Shown: positions 1 through 6,313 of the stretch, one piece after another
Numbering within the stretch: the stretch's first letter is position 1
How the letters are laid out: each line of letters opens with the position of its first letter
NCBI GenBank assembly: GCA_964565715.1
Contig: CAZMGG010000147.1
Location: forward strand, 1 to 13,104
Source of the DNA: CAZMGG01 sp964565715
GTDB taxonomy: Bacteria; Planctomycetota; UBA1135; UBA2386
Length of the DNA: 13,104 nucleotides
Direction of reading: 5' to 3'
Translations under genes and position numbers: made by a program
The notes under the pieces: model-generated
Seen by the model: the letters and a program-made list of their open reading frames with translations, nothing else
What the model was told of the DNA's origin: nothing
Databases searched by the model: none

Positions 1-131
1 GCGCCATGCAGGTCGGCGACCGGATCGGCATCATCGACAAGGGCCGGGTGGCCATCGAAGGCACCCCGGCCGAACTGCAGGCGCTGGACCACCCGCTCGC
101 CCGGGCCTTCCTGTCGGGGAAGTCCGACTGA
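1..131 (+). CDS. ABC transporter ATP-binding protein, C-terminal fragment (MlaF-like)
   Basis: Only the last 42 codons are inside the window (reading from base 3, stop TGA at 129-131). The visible peptide has the pattern typical of the end of an ABC ATPase just after the H-loop: the DRIGIIDKGRV strand, then EGTPAEL, then a short tail ending in FLSGKSD. In MCE systems this ATPase powers phospholipid movement between the inner and outer membranes, working with a MlaE-type permease and a MlaD-type MCE protein. Assignment to that subfamily rests on the next gene, an MCE protein on the same strand 64 bp downstream. Walker A, Walker B and the signature motif lie outside the window, so another ABC subfamily cannot be excluded from this fragment alone. 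Confidence 0.8.
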   Translation, partial: AMQVGDRIGIIDKGRVAIEGTPAELQALDHPLARAFLSGKSD

Positions 132-195
132 GCGGGCGCCGCCGCTGCCGCAACCCAGAGACCAGGCCCCGAGAACCCACGAGCACGGAGACCCC

Positions 196-1362
196 ATGGA
201 ACGGATCAAGCGCGACACCCTGCTGGGACTGGTGTTCTTCGGCACGCTCGGCTTCCTGCTCTGGGCGACGATCAACCTCACCGACCTGTCGCTCGGCAAG
301 GCGCCGCCGCTGACGGTCTACTTCCCCACCGCCGCCGGCCTGCGCATCGGCGATCCGGTGCTGGTGCTCGGCAAGCGGGTCGGCAAGGTCGACGCCGTCG
401 ACTACATCGGCGACCGCGGCAGCAACCAGATCCGCGTCCTGCTGCGCCTCGACGAGGAGGTGGCGCTGGCGCAGAACTGCGACATCCAGATCCAGGACAG
501 CTCGGTGCTGGGCGGCAAGTGGGTGCACATCGACCCGGGTTCCGGCGCGCCCCGCAATCCGCAGCAGGAGCTGATCGGCACCGCCGCGGGCAACGCCCTG
601 CAGTCGGTGGCCCAGTTCTTCGAAGGCCAGGGTCCGAGCGGCCAGGAACTCAACCGGATGCTGCTGGAGATCCGCCAGTTCTTCCAGCACATGAACGACC
701 CCGACACCACCGTCGGCGCCCTGGTCCGCCGGCGCGACCTGTACGACGAGGTGCTCGGCTCGGTGCAGAGCCTGCGCCGCTCGCTGCAGGCCATCGAGGA
801 GGGTCAGGGCCTGCTGGGCCGGATCGTCAAGGACACCACCATGCGCGAGGACGGCATGCGCCTCCTGGCCAACCTGGCCGCGGCCAGCGACGCGCTGCGC
901 GGCACCGACGGGCTGGCCGGCCGGCTGCTCAACGACCGGCAGATGGCCGTGCAGGTGCAGTCGATCGTCGCCGACGTGCAGGAGATCGTGGCGGACGCCA
1001 AGGCCGGCAAGGGCCCGCTCGGCCGCGTCCTGCGCGACGAGGCGATGGCCCACGAACTGGGCGAGGCCCTGGCCAACCTCAACCTGCTGCTGCAGCGCGC
1101 CAACGACCCCGAGGCGGGTCCGCTGGGCCGGATCGTCGCCGACCGCGAGATGGGCGAGGACCTGAAGGTGGCGCTGGGCAACCTGCGCGAGATCACCGAC
1201 AAGATCAACTCCGGCGAGGGGCTGCTGGCGACCATGCTGAACGACCGCGAACTGGGCGTGCGCCTGCGGCGGATCTTCACCCAGGTCTCGCGCGCCCTGG
1301 AGGACGCCCGCGAAGCGGCGCCGATCGGCAACTTCGTGCAGGTCCTGACCGGCGCCTTCTGA
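196..1362 (+). CDS. MCE-domain lipid transporter substrate-binding protein (MlaD family)
   Basis: This 388-residue protein is the periplasmic, membrane-anchored lipid-binding component of an MCE/Mla-type ABC transporter. Residues about 9-27 form one N-terminal membrane anchor without a cleavage site. Residues about 38-115 form one MCE domain: a start near LTVYFPTAAGLRIGDPVLV, the VGKV turn, and an end near VLGGKWVHIDPGSG. The rest (about 145-375) is predicted helical and built from six 34-35 residue repeats around a GxLGRxxxD motif, listed separately. The ATG is supported by GGAG at 187-190, five bases upstream. The 64 bp gap from the ATPase gene suggests one operon, with the permease presumably further upstream. 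The protein is longer than E. coli MlaD (about 180 residues) and resembles MCE proteins with long helical tails. MCE family membership is secure. The substrate, and whether it works in Mla-like retrograde transport, are inferred. Confidence 0.9.
   Translation: MERIKRDTLLGLVFFGTLGFLLWATINLTDLSLGKAPPLTVYFPTAAGLRIGDPVLVLGKRVGKVDAVDYIGDRGSNQIRVLLRLDEEVALAQNCDIQIQDSSVLGGKWVHIDPGSGAPRNPQQELIGTAAGNALQSVAQFFEGQGPSGQELNRMLLEIRQFFQHMNDPDTTVGALVRRRDLYDEVLGSVQSLRRSLQAIEEGQGLLGRIVKDTTMREDGMRLLANLAAASDALRGTDGLAGRLLNDRQMAVQVQSIVADVQEIVADAKAGKGPLGRVLRDEAMAHELGEALANLNLLLQRANDPEAGPLGRIVADREMGEDLKVALGNLREITDKINSGEGLLATMLNDRELGVRLRRIFTQVSRALEDAREAAPIGNFVQVLTGAF
706..1320 (+). repeat. Six tandem 34-35 residue helical repeats in the MCE protein
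   Basis: These are protein-level repeats in the C-terminal half of the MCE protein, beginning at residues 171, 205, 239, 273, 308 and 342. Spacing is 34 residues except one of 35. Each unit opens with a version of G-x-L-G-R-hydrophobic-hydrophobic-x-D (GLLGRIVKD, GLAGRLLND, GPLGRVLRD, GPLGRIVAD; the first and last are degenerate) and continues as an amphipathic helix. The DNA has diverged, so this is not a recent nucleotide duplication. By analogy with helical tails of other MCE proteins, the units may assemble into a rod or tube that extends the lipid path across the periplasm; this is inference. Confidence 0.75.
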
Positions 1363-1378
1363 GGCGCGGCCGGGTCAG
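1345..1378. terminator. Imperfect hairpin across the convergent MCE gene/ribE stop codons
   Basis: CTGACCGG at 1345-1352 pairs with CCGGGTCAG at 1370-1378 with one bulged G, and CGCC at 1353-1356 pairs with GGCG at 1363-1366. The loop TTCTGA contains the stop codon of the MCE gene. There is no T-tract on either side. The position between two convergent genes suggests a bidirectional terminator, but in DNA this GC-rich such pairing arises easily by chance. Confidence 0.35.
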
Positions 1379-1962
1379 CGCTGCAGCAGCCGTTCGACGT
1401 ACTTGGCCAGGACGTCCACCTCGACGTGCAGCGGGTCGCCGAGCCGCCTTGCGCCGAGGGTGGTGACCTGGGCGGTGTGCGGGATGACGGCGATCCGGAT
1501 CCGGTCGTCCCGGATCTCCGCCACCGTGAGGGAGACGCCATCCAGGGTCACCGACCCCTTCTCGGCGCAGTAGCGCAGCAGCCCGGGCGGCAGCCGGACC
1601 CAGAGTTCGCCGCCGGCCTGGGGGTCGATCGGCCCGGCGACCTCGCCGAGGCCATCGACGTGGCCCTGCACCAGGTGCCCGCCGAGCGGATCCCCGGCGC
1701 GCAGGGCCGCCTCGAGGTTGAGCCGGTCGCCGGGCCTGACCCGGCCCAGCCAGGTCCGCGCCAGGGTCTCCGGGGTCAGGTGGAAACGCCCGGCCGGCCC
1801 TTCCCGGGCCACCAGGGTGCAGCAGACCCCGGACAGGGCGATGGAGTCGCCGATACGGTGGTCCCGTGGCAGCCCCGCCAGGTCGACGGTCAGGTCCAGC
1901 CCGCCGGGGGTCCCGGCCACGCCGACGACGTCGCCCACCGCAGCCACCAGACCTGTGAACAT
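1375..1962 (-). CDS. ribE: Riboflavin synthase, alpha subunit
   Basis: This 195-residue enzyme converts two molecules of 6,7-dimethyl-8-ribityllumazine into riboflavin plus a pyrimidinedione, the last step of riboflavin synthesis in the cytoplasm. It starts with the hallmark MFTGLV and contains two similar lumazine-binding barrels, about residues 1-97 and 98-190. In the first, GDSIALSGVCCTLV spans about 38-51, including the Cys at position 48 conserved in the family. The second begins with the HLVQGHVDG signature (about 96-104), with KGSVTLDGVSLTV at about 135-147 and IPHT at about 160-163. Length is normal for the family (about 200). No lumazine synthase, ribBA or ribD gene is nearby, and the short upstream stretch has no room for an FMN riboswitch. 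No good SD precedes the ATG. The gene diverges from trmD, so the trmD promoter lies within its 5' leader. In B. subtilis-style naming this gene is ribE, in E. coli ribC. Confidence 0.95.
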   Translation of the reverse strand: MFTGLVAAVGDVVGVAGTPGGLDLTVDLAGLPRDHRIGDSIALSGVCCTLVAREGPAGRFHLTPETLARTWLGRVRPGDRLNLEAALRAGDPLGGHLVQGHVDGLGEVAGPIDPQAGGELWVRLPPGLLRYCAEKGSVTLDGVSLTVAEIRDDRIRIAVIPHTAQVTTLGARRLGDPLHVEVDVLAKYVERLLQR

Positions 1963-1968
1963 GGCAAC

Positions 1969-1997
1969 TTGACGTTACCTGGGGCCTCTTCTACTCT
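1969..1997 (+). promoter_or_regulatory. Sigma70-type promoter for trmD-rplS(-secDF)
   Basis: A -35 box TTGACG (1969-1974) and a -10 box TACTCT (1992-1997) are separated by exactly 17 bases, in the only gap between the divergent genes ribE and trmD. The expected transcription start is near 2004, leaving a leader of only about 20 bases before the GTG start of trmD, with no SD in it. The -35 box begins seven bases from the ribE start codon, so transcription from the two genes may interfere. Confidence 0.6.
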
Positions 1998-2023
1998 GCT
2001 CGCCTTTCTTTGCGGCCAGCACC

Positions 2024-2752
2024 GTGTTCTGCGCGATCCTGACCCTCTTTCCGGAGGCCCTGCGGCCCTACCTGGAAGAGAGCATCCTGGGGATCGCCCA
2101 GCGGCAGGGGAAGCTCCGGATCGAACTCATCAACTTCCGGGACTTCACCCACGACCCGCATCGCACGGTCGACGATCGACCGTTCGGCGGCGGGCCGGGC
2201 ATGGTACTGAAACCGGAACCGATCTTTGAAGCCATCGAGGACGTGGAACGGCGGCATGGTCCGCTCCACAAGATCCTGCTCTGCCCCCGTGGGCGCACCT
2301 TCCACCAGCGCAAGGCGCGGGCCCTGAGCCGCGTGCCGGGCCTGCTGATCCTGTGCGGCCGATACGAAGGCTTCGACGAACGCATCCGGACCGGGTTCGC
2401 CTGGGACGAGGTGTCGCTCGGCGACTTCGTGCTGGCCGGCGGCGAACTGCCGGCCATGTGCGTGCTGGAGGCGGCGGTGCGCCTGATCCCGGGCGTGCTG
2501 GGCTGCGAGCAGTCCCCCGAACTGGAATCGTTCGAGGGCGACCTGCTCGACTACCCCCAGTTCACCCGGCCCCGGGAGTTCCGCGGCATGAAGGCCCCCG
2601 ACGTGCTGCTGTCGGGCGACCATCAGGCCGTGGCGCGCTGGCGCCTGGAGCAGGCCCGCGTCCTCACCGCAGCACGACTACGCGACCAGAACGAACCAGA
2701 CCGAAGACTGCCAGACCAAGCAACCGATATGGAGCGGCCTGCCCCTGAGTGA
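2024..2752 (+). CDS. trmD: tRNA (guanine37-N1)-methyltransferase
   Basis: This 242-residue enzyme uses S-adenosylmethionine to methylate N1 of G37, next to the anticodon, which prevents +1 frameshifting. It belongs to the SPOUT class with a deep trefoil knot. Visible motifs are ILTLFPE (about 5-11), FGGGPGMV (about 54-61), GRYEGFDERI (112-121), SLGDFVLAGGE (131-141) and the loop GDLLDYPQFTRP holding Asp173 and Asp176, where the family has its catalytic aspartate. The start is GTG at 2024; it reproduces the family N-terminus and no SD is visible. rplS follows after 22 bp, as in many bacteria, but rpsP and rimM, which usually precede trmD, are replaced here by divergent ribE. Residues 216-242 are a poorly conserved tail with unusual codons, described separately. 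A promoter at 1969-1997 probably drives it. Confidence 0.96.
   Translation: MFCAILTLFPEALRPYLEESILGIAQRQGKLRIELINFRDFTHDPHRTVDDRPFGGGPGMVLKPEPIFEAIEDVERRHGPLHKILLCPRGRTFHQRKARALSRVPGLLILCGRYEGFDERIRTGFAWDEVSLGDFVLAGGELPAMCVLEAAVRLIPGVLGCEQSPELESFEGDLLDYPQFTRPREFRGMKAPDVLLSGDHQAVARWRLEQARVLTAARLRDQNEPDRRLPDQATDMERPAPE
2669..2752 (+). other. A-rich tail of trmD with aberrant codon use, upstream of rplS
   Basis: By my count 14 of the last 27 sense codons of trmD end in A or T (gca, cga, cta, gaa, cca, aga, caa and others), whereas nearly all codons before this point end in G or C. The stretch carries three CCAGA copies at 2686-2690, 2696-2700 and 2711-2715 and looks unlikely to fold strongly. 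The change begins where similarity to other TrmD proteins fades, after the RLEQARVLT helix. It may act mainly as an unstructured leader that helps ribosomes load on rplS, which has only a poorly placed purine run (2753-2758) before its ATG. That role is inference. Confidence 0.5.
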
Positions 2753-2774
2753 GGGAGGCCGAAACGAGACAGCC

Positions 2775-3185
2775 ATGGACCTGATGCGGCAAATCGAGCT
2801 CGAGAACATGAAGGCCCAGATCCCGGACTTCGGGGTCGGCGACACCGTGGACGTGCACTACCTGATCAAGGAAGGCGACAAGGAGCGCATCCAGGTGTTC
2901 TCGGGCACGGTCCTGCGGATCAGCGGCAGCGGCGTCCGCCGCACCGCCCTGGTCCGCCGGCTGGTGGCCGGCGAGGGCGTCGAGCGCACCTTCCCGCTGC
3001 ACAGCCCCCGCGTGCACGACGTCGTGGTGAAGCAGCGCGGCCGCGTCCGCCGCGCCCGGCTGTTCTACCTGCGCGACCGCGTCGGCAAGGCGGTGCGCCT
3101 GCAGGCCAACTTCAACGCCCGCCGCGGACCGCGGGCCAGCAACATCGCCGCCCCTGCCCCCACCGGCGGGACCACCGCGCAGTAG
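2775..3185 (+). CDS. rplS: 50S ribosomal protein L19
   Basis: L19 sits at the interface of the large and small ribosomal subunits. This 136-residue protein has the complete family core: an N-terminal helix (DLMRQIELENM), the FxVGDTVDVHY strand, FSGTVLRISGSGVRRT (about 41-56), GVERTFPLHSPRV, and the basic segment RGRVRRARLFYLRDRVGKAVR (about 88-108). About 25 residues follow the usual end: a basic NARRG patch and an Ala/Pro/Thr-rich end. L19 is typically 110-125 residues, so the tail is a modest extension. The gene lies 22 bp after trmD and is expected to be co-transcribed with it. The best SD-like run, GGGAGG at 2753-2758, is 16 bases from the ATG, farther than usual. Confidence 0.96.
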   Translation: MDLMRQIELENMKAQIPDFGVGDTVDVHYLIKEGDKERIQVFSGTVLRISGSGVRRTALVRRLVAGEGVERTFPLHSPRVHDVVVKQRGRVRRARLFYLRDRVGKAVRLQANFNARRGPRASNIAAPAPTGGTTAQ

Positions 3186-3239
3186 CCCAGAGCCCGCCGG
3201 CCCGGGACCGCCCCGGACGGCACGGCCCTTCCCCTTCCT

Positions 3240-3268
3240 GCGCGGCGGCCGGTCGTCCGGCGCCGCGC
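3240..3268 (+). promoter_or_regulatory. Strong GC hairpin just upstream of secDF
   Basis: GCGCGGC pairs with GCCGCGC, and inside it GCCGG pairs with CCGGC around a TCGT loop, giving 12 pairs with a single bulged G. It lies in the 100 bp gap between rplS and secDF and ends 17 bases before the secDF ATG. No T-run follows, so a simple intrinsic terminator is unlikely. It could limit read-through from the ribosomal genes or hinder initiation at secDF, which has no SD. The role is inferred; the pairing is seen directly. Confidence 0.4.
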
Positions 3269-3285
3269 GCAGCGACTTCCGCGCC

Positions 3286-6264
3286 ATGCTCGAGAACGCC
3301 CGCCGTCAGGCCATCCTGGTCTCTCTGACGCTCCTCGCCGCCATCCTGGTCGGCGTGTTCCTGCCGCCCTACCTGGGCACCGACCTCAAGGGCGGCACGC
3401 AGCTGATCTACGAGATCCCCGAGGACGTGCTGGCCAAGATGCAGGCCAACGATCCCGCGGCGACCCCGGATGCGATCATGACGCAGACGGTGTCGGTGAT
3501 CCGGGAGCGCATCGACCCGACCGGCACCATCGACGTGCTGGTGTCGCGCCGCGGCCAGAACGGCATCCTGATCGAGCTGCCCTCGATGGAGGACGCCCAG
3601 CTCAAGGTGATCGAGGACCGCATCGAGAGCCTCGGCAAGCTGGAGATGCGCATCGTCCTGCACGAGGGTTCGCCGGCGGCGGCCAACCCGGGCGAGGAGA
3701 AGAAGCGCCTGCAGGCCTGGCTCGACAAGGGCGGCAAGGCCCTGGTGCTGGACAGCTGGAAGAACATCGACCAGTTCAACAGCAACCCCACCGAGGGGCC
3801 GATCGCGTTCGGCAAGGTCGCCTGGTACCCGCACCTGATCACCCCCAGCCTCAAGGATGGCGCCCGCTGGGCCTATTCCTTCGCCAAGCAGGGCGGCGAC
3901 GCGGCGGCGGTCCAGGTGTTCGAGGACGCCCAGTGGAACAACAGCCTGGTGCCCGAGAACCTCGAGAAGCAGGAGCTCCTCGAGTTCGTGGCGATCGACA
4001 TGCAGGAGCGGGCGTTCACCGGCGAGGACCTGGACGCCTCGGGCGTCAGCGCCGGCATGGACCGCGACGGCACGCCGGCGGTGCTCTACCGCATCAAGGG
4101 CGACCGCAGCGACGACTACGCCGACTGGTCCGAGAAGTACATCGGCAAGAACAGCGCGATCATCCTCAACAACGTGGTGAAGTCGGCGCCGCGCTTCGAG
4201 CAACGCATCCCGGGCAGCGGCCAGATCCACGGCGACTTCTCCCAGGACGAGGTGAACGAGCTGGTCAAGACCCTGCGGACCGGCTCGCTGCGCGTCGAGC
4301 CCGAGCGGCAGAGCAAGCAGGTCATCGGCCCGACGCTGGGCGCCACCTCCATCAAGCTCGGCCTGCTGTCGCTGCTGGCCGGCGCCGCCGCGGTGTTCGC
4401 GTTCATGCTGGCCTACTACCGCACGGCCGGCATCGTCGCCTGCTTCACCCTGCTGCTGAACGTGACGCTGCTCTACGCGGCGATGCTGATCAGCCAGGCG
4501 ACCATCACCCTGCCGGGGCTGGGCGGCATCGTGCTGACCATGGGCATGGCGGTCGACGCCAACATCCTGATCTACGAGCGCATCCGCGAGGAACTGACCA
4601 AGGGCAAGGACCTCCTGCGCGCGGTCCGTGCCGGCTTCGATCGGGCGATGGTGACCATCCTCGACGCCAACATCACGACGTTCCTGACCGGCCTCGTGCT
4701 GTTCGGCGTCGGCGTCGGTCCGGTGCGTGGCTTCGCGGTGACCCTGATGTGGGGCATCATCACGACGGTCTTCACCCAGTTCTTCGTCACCCGTCTCCTG
4801 TTCCACTTCATGCTGGAGCGGGGATGGCTGAAGCAGTACCGGACCAAGGCCTGGTTCTCGACGCTCAACTTCGACTTCGTCAGCTACGTCAAGCGCTGCG
4901 CGGTCCTGAGCACGGTGGTGATCCTGACCGGCCTCGCCTACACGTTCTTCGCGGTGCCCCGCGAGGTGCTGCTGGGCCTCGACTTCACCGGCGGCGCCAA
5001 CCTGCAGATGGTGCTCGAACAGCCCGTCAAGACCGACGAGGTCCGCGACCGGCTGGCGAACGACGCGTCGTTCAAGAGCAAGTTCATCAGCCCGTCGGTC
5101 AACTTCGTCGGCGAGGAGACCGCGGACGGGCGCTACAACGCCTTCAACATGCGGCTCAAGCTCAGCGAGGAGCTGCGCGAGAAGATCGCCCAGGAACGGC
5201 GCGAGTGGCGCGCCGAGAAGGAGCGGGCGCTCGCCGCCGGCGAGGCGGTCCCGGCAGACTACGTGCCGCCCTACCTGCAGGACCTGAAGCGGGTGTTCGA
5301 GAAGGACCTGGTGCAGCCCGCCGCCAGCGGCGCCAAGGTGACGCCGAACCCGGAGAACGTCAGCCAGGCTTTCGCCGAGATCAGCCTGCACTTCCAGCGG
5401 CCGGTCAACGTCGCCGCCGCCCAGGCCCAGCTCCAGGCCGGCGGCCTGGTCAACGTCAAGGTCACCCCGGACCAGGCCGACGAGGCGGCGGCGACCGAGT
5501 CGCGCCACCTCTACGTGCAGTGGACCGAACTGGCCAGCACCCGCGAGTTCGAGCTGTTCGGCCGGGTCCGCGACAAGCTCGGCAAGCTGAACGACACCAG
5601 CGGCCAGCCGCTGCTGCTGTCCAACCCGTTCCCGGAGGCCGAGGAGATCGGCGGCCGCATGGTCGGCGAGCTGCGCAACGCGGCGATCGGCGCCCTGATC
5701 CTGTCCTGGCTGCTGATCATCCTCTACCTGCGCGTCCGCTTCCACGAGTACAAGTACGGCATCGCGGCGGTCATCGCCCTGGTGCACGACGTGCTGGTCG
5801 CGCTCAGCGTGGTCGCCCTGTGCAACCACCTGGGCCTGGTGCACGCCGAGATCGACCTGAACATGATCGCGTGCTTCCTGACGATCGTCGGCTACTCGGT
5901 GAACGACACGATCGTCATCTTCGACCGCATCCGCGAGAACCTCGCCGAGGAGAAGCGGCTGGGCGAGTCGGAGCCGTTCCCGGCGCTGATCAACCGGTCC
6001 ATCAACCAGACCCTGTCGCGCACCATCCTGACCACCGGCGTCACCATGTTCGTGGTGCTCGCCCAGTTCCTGGTCAACTGGGGCAGCGGCTCGGCCCTGG
6101 AGTCGTTCGCCTTCGCGATGCTGGTCGGCATGGTGTCCGGCACCTACTCGACGGTCTACATCGCCGCGCCGGTACTCATCTGGCTGCGGGGCAAGGAGCC
6201 GGAGGCCTCGCCCGGCGACGGTTCCGCCGAGGCGGCGCCGCAGCCGGTCGCCACCAGCAGCTGA
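3286..6264 (+). CDS. secDF: Fused protein translocase subunit SecDF
   Basis: This 992-residue inner-membrane protein joins SecD and SecF, which use the proton-motive force to pull secreted proteins through SecYEG. The SecD half has TM1 (about 9-27), DLKGGTQL (33-40), a large periplasmic domain to about 345 with NNVVKSAPRFEQRI, and five helices from about 355 to 510 including GMAVDANILIYERIREEL with Asp424. The SecF half has its first helix near 540-557, LDFTGGANLQ around Asp566, a periplasmic region of about 230 residues, and helices from about 798 to 970 with GYSVNDTIVIFDRIREN and Asp874. Asp424 and Asp874 correspond to conserved membrane aspartates of the family. The SecF periplasmic region is about twice that of E. 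coli SecF because of a charged segment at about 626-704. SecDF fusions are known in Bacillus and Planctomycetota. The ATG gives a normal start; no SD is visible. A hairpin lies upstream and another follows the stop. Confidence 0.95.
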   Translation: MLENARRQAILVSLTLLAAILVGVFLPPYLGTDLKGGTQLIYEIPEDVLAKMQANDPAATPDAIMTQTVSVIRERIDPTGTIDVLVSRRGQNGILIELPSMEDAQLKVIEDRIESLGKLEMRIVLHEGSPAAANPGEEKKRLQAWLDKGGKALVLDSWKNIDQFNSNPTEGPIAFGKVAWYPHLITPSLKDGARWAYSFAKQGGDAAAVQVFEDAQWNNSLVPENLEKQELLEFVAIDMQERAFTGEDLDASGVSAGMDRDGTPAVLYRIKGDRSDDYADWSEKYIGKNSAIILNNVVKSAPRFEQRIPGSGQIHGDFSQDEVNELVKTLRTGSLRVEPERQSKQVIGPTLGATSIKLGLLSLLAGAAAVFAFMLAYYRTAGIVACFTLLLNVTLLYAAMLISQATITLPGLGGIVLTMGMAVDANILIYERIREELTKGKDLLRAVRAGFDRAMVTILDANITTFLTGLVLFGVGVGPVRGFAVTLMWGIITTVFTQFFVTRLLFHFMLERGWLKQYRTKAWFSTLNFDFVSYVKRCAVLSTVVILTGLAYTFFAVPREVLLGLDFTGGANLQMVLEQPVKTDEVRDRLANDASFKSKFISPSVNFVGEETADGRYNAFNMRLKLSEELREKIAQERREWRAEKERALAAGEAVPADYVPPYLQDLKRVFEKDLVQPAASGAKVTPNPENVSQAFAEISLHFQRPVNVAAAQAQLQAGGLVNVKVTPDQADEAAATESRHLYVQWTELASTREFELFGRVRDKLGKLNDTSGQPLLLSNPFPEAEEIGGRMVGELRNAAIGALILSWLLIILYLRVRFHEYKYGIAAVIALVHDVLVALSVVALCNHLGLVHAEIDLNMIACFLTIVGYSVNDTIVIFDRIRENLAEEKRLGESEPFPALINRSINQTLSRTILTTGVTMFVVLAQFLVNWGSGSALESFAFAMLVGMVSGTYSTVYIAAPVLIWLRGKEPEASPGDGSAEAAPQPVATSS

Positions 6265-6268
6265 CGCC

Positions 6269-6290
6269 TGGGGCGGCTCCCGCCGCCCCA
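6269..6290 (+). terminator. Hairpin after the secDF stop codon
   Basis: TGGGGCGGC (6269-6277) pairs perfectly with GCCGCCCCA (6282-6290) around the loop TCCC: nine base pairs starting five bases after the secDF stop. No T-tract follows. It may be a partial terminator or an RNA 3' end stabiliser between secDF and nadB, whose likely start is only 20 bases further on. Confidence 0.45.
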
Positions 6291-6301
6291 CCTGACCCGC
6301 C

Positions 6302-6313
6302 GAGGCCGACCTG
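6302..6313 (+). promoter_or_regulatory. SD-like GAGG and CTG start codon proposed for nadB
   Basis: GAGG at 6302-6305 is followed by a five-base spacer and CTG at 6311-6313, in frame with nadB. The frame is open back to a stop at 6293-6295, and no ATG, GTG or TTG occurs in it before GTG at 6395. That GTG has no SD and would cut off the conserved N-terminal residues. The site therefore supports initiation at CTG, a rare start codon. Confidence 0.5.

Noticed and set aside
1963..2023. An FMN riboswitch upstream of ribE
   Set aside because: The gap is only 61 bp and shows none of the conserved RFN-element helices.
1426..2229. A plus-strand frame opposite ribE and running into trmD
   Set aside because: It is antisense to riboflavin synthase, crosses the trmD promoter and shows no domain.
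2663..2774. An in-frame N-terminal extension of L19 into the trmD tail
   Set aside because: The frame is open and its third positions are fairly GC-rich, but it contains no usable start codon, and the ATG at 2775 already gives the normal L19 N-terminus.
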